Below are positions 62,444-64,000 of a DNA stretch of 64,000 bases, piece after piece. Origin of the DNA: Streptomyces sp. NBC_00683. GTDB lineage: Bacteria > Actinomycetota > Actinomycetes > Streptomycetales > Streptomycetaceae. Numbering within the stretch: the first letter of the stretch is position 1; each line of letters opens with the position of its first letter. The notes beneath the pieces are model-generated. The model saw nothing but the letters and a program-made list of their open reading frames with translations. It did no database searches and was not told the origin of the DNA. The stretch lies in the NCBI RefSeq assembly GCF_036226745.1, contig NZ_CP109013.1:744001-808000 (forward strand), written 5' to 3'. Both the position numbers and the translations under genes were made by a program.

Positions 62444-64000
62444 AGAAGATCCTCATCGCCAACCGTGGCGAAATCGCTGTCCGCGTTGCTCGGGCGTGCC
62501 AGGATGCCGGAATCGCGAGCGTAGCCGTCTACGCCGATCCGGACCGGGATGCTCTGCATGTCCGCGCGGCCGACGAGGCGTTCGCTCTGGGCGGTGACAC
62601 CCCGGCCGCCAGCTACCTGGACATGGGCAAGGTCCTCCAGGCGGCCAAGGACTCCGGGGCCGACGCGATCCACCCCGGCTACGGCTTCCTCTCGGAGAAC
62701 GCCGAGTTCGCCCAGGCCGTCCTGGACGCCGGCCTGACCTGGATCGGCCCGCCCCCGCAGGCCATCCGCGACCTCGGTGACAAGGTCGCCGCCCGGCACA
62801 TCGCCCAGCGCGCCGGCGCCCCCCTCGTCGCCGGCACCCCCGACCCGGTCTCCGGCTCGGACGAGGTCGTCGCGTTCGCCGAGCAGAACGGCCTCCCGAT
62901 CGCGATCAAGGCCGCCTTCGGCGGCGGCGGCCGCGGCCTCAAGGTCGCCCGCACCCTCGAAGAGATCCCCGAGCTCTACGACTCCGCCGTCCGCGAGGCC
63001 GTCGCCGCGTTCGGCCGCGGCGAGTGCTTCGTCGAGCGCTACCTCGACAAGCCCCGCCACGTGGAGACCCAGTGCCTGGCCGACTCCCACGGCAACGTGG
63101 TCGTCGTCTCCACCCGCGACTGCTCCCTGCAGCGCCGCCACCAGAAACTCGTCGAGGAAGCCCCCGCACCGTTCCTCTCCGAGGCACAGAACGCCGAGCT
63201 GTACGCCGCGTCGAAGGCCATCCTCAAGGAAGCCGGCTACGTCGGCGCCGGCACCGTCGAGTTCCTCGTCGGCACGGACGGCACCATCTCCTTCCTCGAG
63301 GTCAACACCCGCCTCCAGGTCGAGCACCCGGTCACCGAGGAGGTCACCGGCCTCGACCTCGTCCGCGAGATGTTCCGCATCGCCGACGGCGAGGAGCTCG
63401 GCTACGGCGACCCCGCCGTGCGCGGCCACTCCTTCGAGTTCCGGATCAACGGCGAGGACCCGGGCCGCGGCTTCCTGCCCGCCCCCGGCACCGTCACCAC
63501 CTTCAGCCCGCCCTCCGGCCCCGGTGTCCGCCTCGACGCGGGCGTCGAGTCCGGCAGCGTCATCGGCCCCGCCTGGGACTCCCTCCTCGCCAAGCTCATC
63601 GTGACCGGTGCTACGCGTGAGCAGGCACTCCAGCGCGCAGCCCGCGCCCTGCGCGAGTTCACCGTCGAGGGCATGGCCACCGCCATCCCCTTCCACCGTG
63701 CCGTCGTCGCCGACCCGGCATTCACCTCCGACCCGTTCCGCGTCCACACCCGGTGGATCGAGACGGAGTTCGTCAACGACATCCCCGCCTTCGCCGTCCC
63801 CGCCGACACCGAAGCGGACGAGGAGTCGGGCCGCGAGACCGTCGTCGTCGAGGTCGGCGGCAAGCGCCTCGAGGTCTCCCTGCCCTCCTCGCTCGGCATG
63901 AGCCTGGCCCGCACCGGCCTCGCCGCCGGCGCCAAGCCCAAGCGCCGCGCCGCGAAGAAGGCCGGCTCCGCCGCCTCCGGCGACACCCTCGCCTCGCCCA
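62437..64000 (+). CDS. Acyl-CoA carboxylase biotin carboxylase (alpha) subunit, cut by window end
   Basis: The ATG at 62437 overlaps the preceding stop by 7 bp; 521 codons are visible and the frame is open at the edge. Biotin carboxylase domains: [43 protein letters not shown]-grasp [16 protein letters not shown], and [20 protein letters not shown] followed by [20 protein letters not shown]. After about residue 450 an Ala/Lys-rich linker ([15 protein letters not shown]) leads to the expected biotin carrier domain, which lies beyond the edge. ATP-dependent carboxylation of biotin for PccB. Codon bias is extreme. Confidence 0.94.
   Translation, partial: MLKKILIANRGEIAVRVARACQDAGIASVAVYADPDRDALHVRAADEAFALGGDTPAASYLDMGKVLQAAKDSGADAIHPGYGFLSENAEFAQAVLDAGLTWIGPPPQAIRDLGDKVAARHIAQRAGAPLVAGTPDPVSGSDEVVAFAEQNGLPIAIKAAFGGGGRGLKVARTLEEIPELYDSAVREAVAAFGRGECFVERYLDKPRHVETQCLADSHGNVVVVSTRDCSLQRRHQKLVEEAPAPFLSEAQNAELYAASKAILKEAGYVGAGTVEFLVGTDGTISFLEVNTRLQVEHPVTEEVTGLDLVREMFRIADGEELGYGDPAVRGHSFEFRINGEDPGRGFLPAPGTVTTFSPPSGPGVRLDAGVESGSVIGPAWDSLLAKLIVTGATREQALQRAARALREFTVEGMATAIPFHRAVVADPAFTSDPFRVHTRWIETEFVNDIPAFAVPADTEADEESGRETVVVEVGGKRLEVSLPSSLGMSLARTGLAAGAKPKRRAAKKAGSAASGDTLASP

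Overview
The window looks like chromosomal DNA of a Streptomyces or close relative. Base composition is very GC rich with G or C at most third codon positions. Many genes have GGAGG-type ribosome sites, GTG starts and stop/start overlaps. There is a large load of secreted hydrolases with Sec or Tat leaders and many actinomycete-type regulators. I had no tools, so family names come from motif and domain recognition, not from searches.

Layout. 0-2.6 kb: end of a LuxR-type regulator, a small lipoprotein and an AraC/GyrI regulator. 2.9-17.8 kb: three very large paralogous secreted S8 proteases and an M4 metalloprotease, all on the minus strand. 17.9-22.2 kb: a complete selenocysteine locus (selB, selA, tRNA-Sec on the minus strand, selD divergent). 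22.2-29.7 kb: a minus-strand run of secreted peptidoglycan-binding proteins (M74-type endopeptidase, DUF1906 glycoside-hydrolase-like protein, M15A carboxypeptidase). It ends in a tightly overlapping operon that joins MauE-like and MauD-like redox proteins to a Tat-exported protein with a 12-cysteine, MauA-like domain fused to two peptidoglycan-binding domains. The last gene of that operon is broken by an in-frame TGA. 29.9-35.6 kb: a secreted EEP-family phosphodiesterase, an HdeD-like membrane protein, an amphi-Trp protein, and a rifampin phosphotransferase preceded by a rifamycin-associated element. 35.7-38.2 kb: a polar amino-acid ABC importer.

38.2-41.0 kb is an insertion zone. An IS5-type element abuts a 139-codon gene that is split by a 1463-bp element. 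That element has 25-bp imperfect terminal inverted repeats and a 4-bp target duplication (GCAG), carries only an aminoglycoside-phosphotransferase-like gene and has no transposase. Removing it and one GCAG restores the broken frame exactly. 41.2-42.5 kb: a TetR regulator divergent from a DUF35-type zinc-ribbon/OB protein. 42.8-47.2 kb: a subtilase and a GH2 beta-galactosidase. 47.2-50.6 kb: a glutamate-type ABC importer (ATPase, binding protein, two permeases). 50.8-56.9 kb: a membrane protein, a GNAT protein, an overlapping vat-vgb-YCII streptogramin-resistance operon, a LysR and a PucR regulator. 57.2-58.2 kb: a secreted lipase.

58.5-64.0 kb: an operon for propionyl-CoA to succinyl-CoA conversion: split methylmalonyl-CoA mutase large subunit, propionyl-CoA carboxylase beta, epsilon, the B12-binding mutase subunit, and the biotin carboxylase running off the edge. 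Its promoter, operator-like palindrome, ribosome site and first codons closely match those of the TetR-adjacent DUF35 gene 16.6 kb away. This suggests one TetR regulon and a past promoter capture. The points most worth following are the MauA-like/peptidoglycan-binding operon, the transposase-less resistance-type cassette, the shared TetR operator module, and the in-frame TGA beside a selenocysteine locus.
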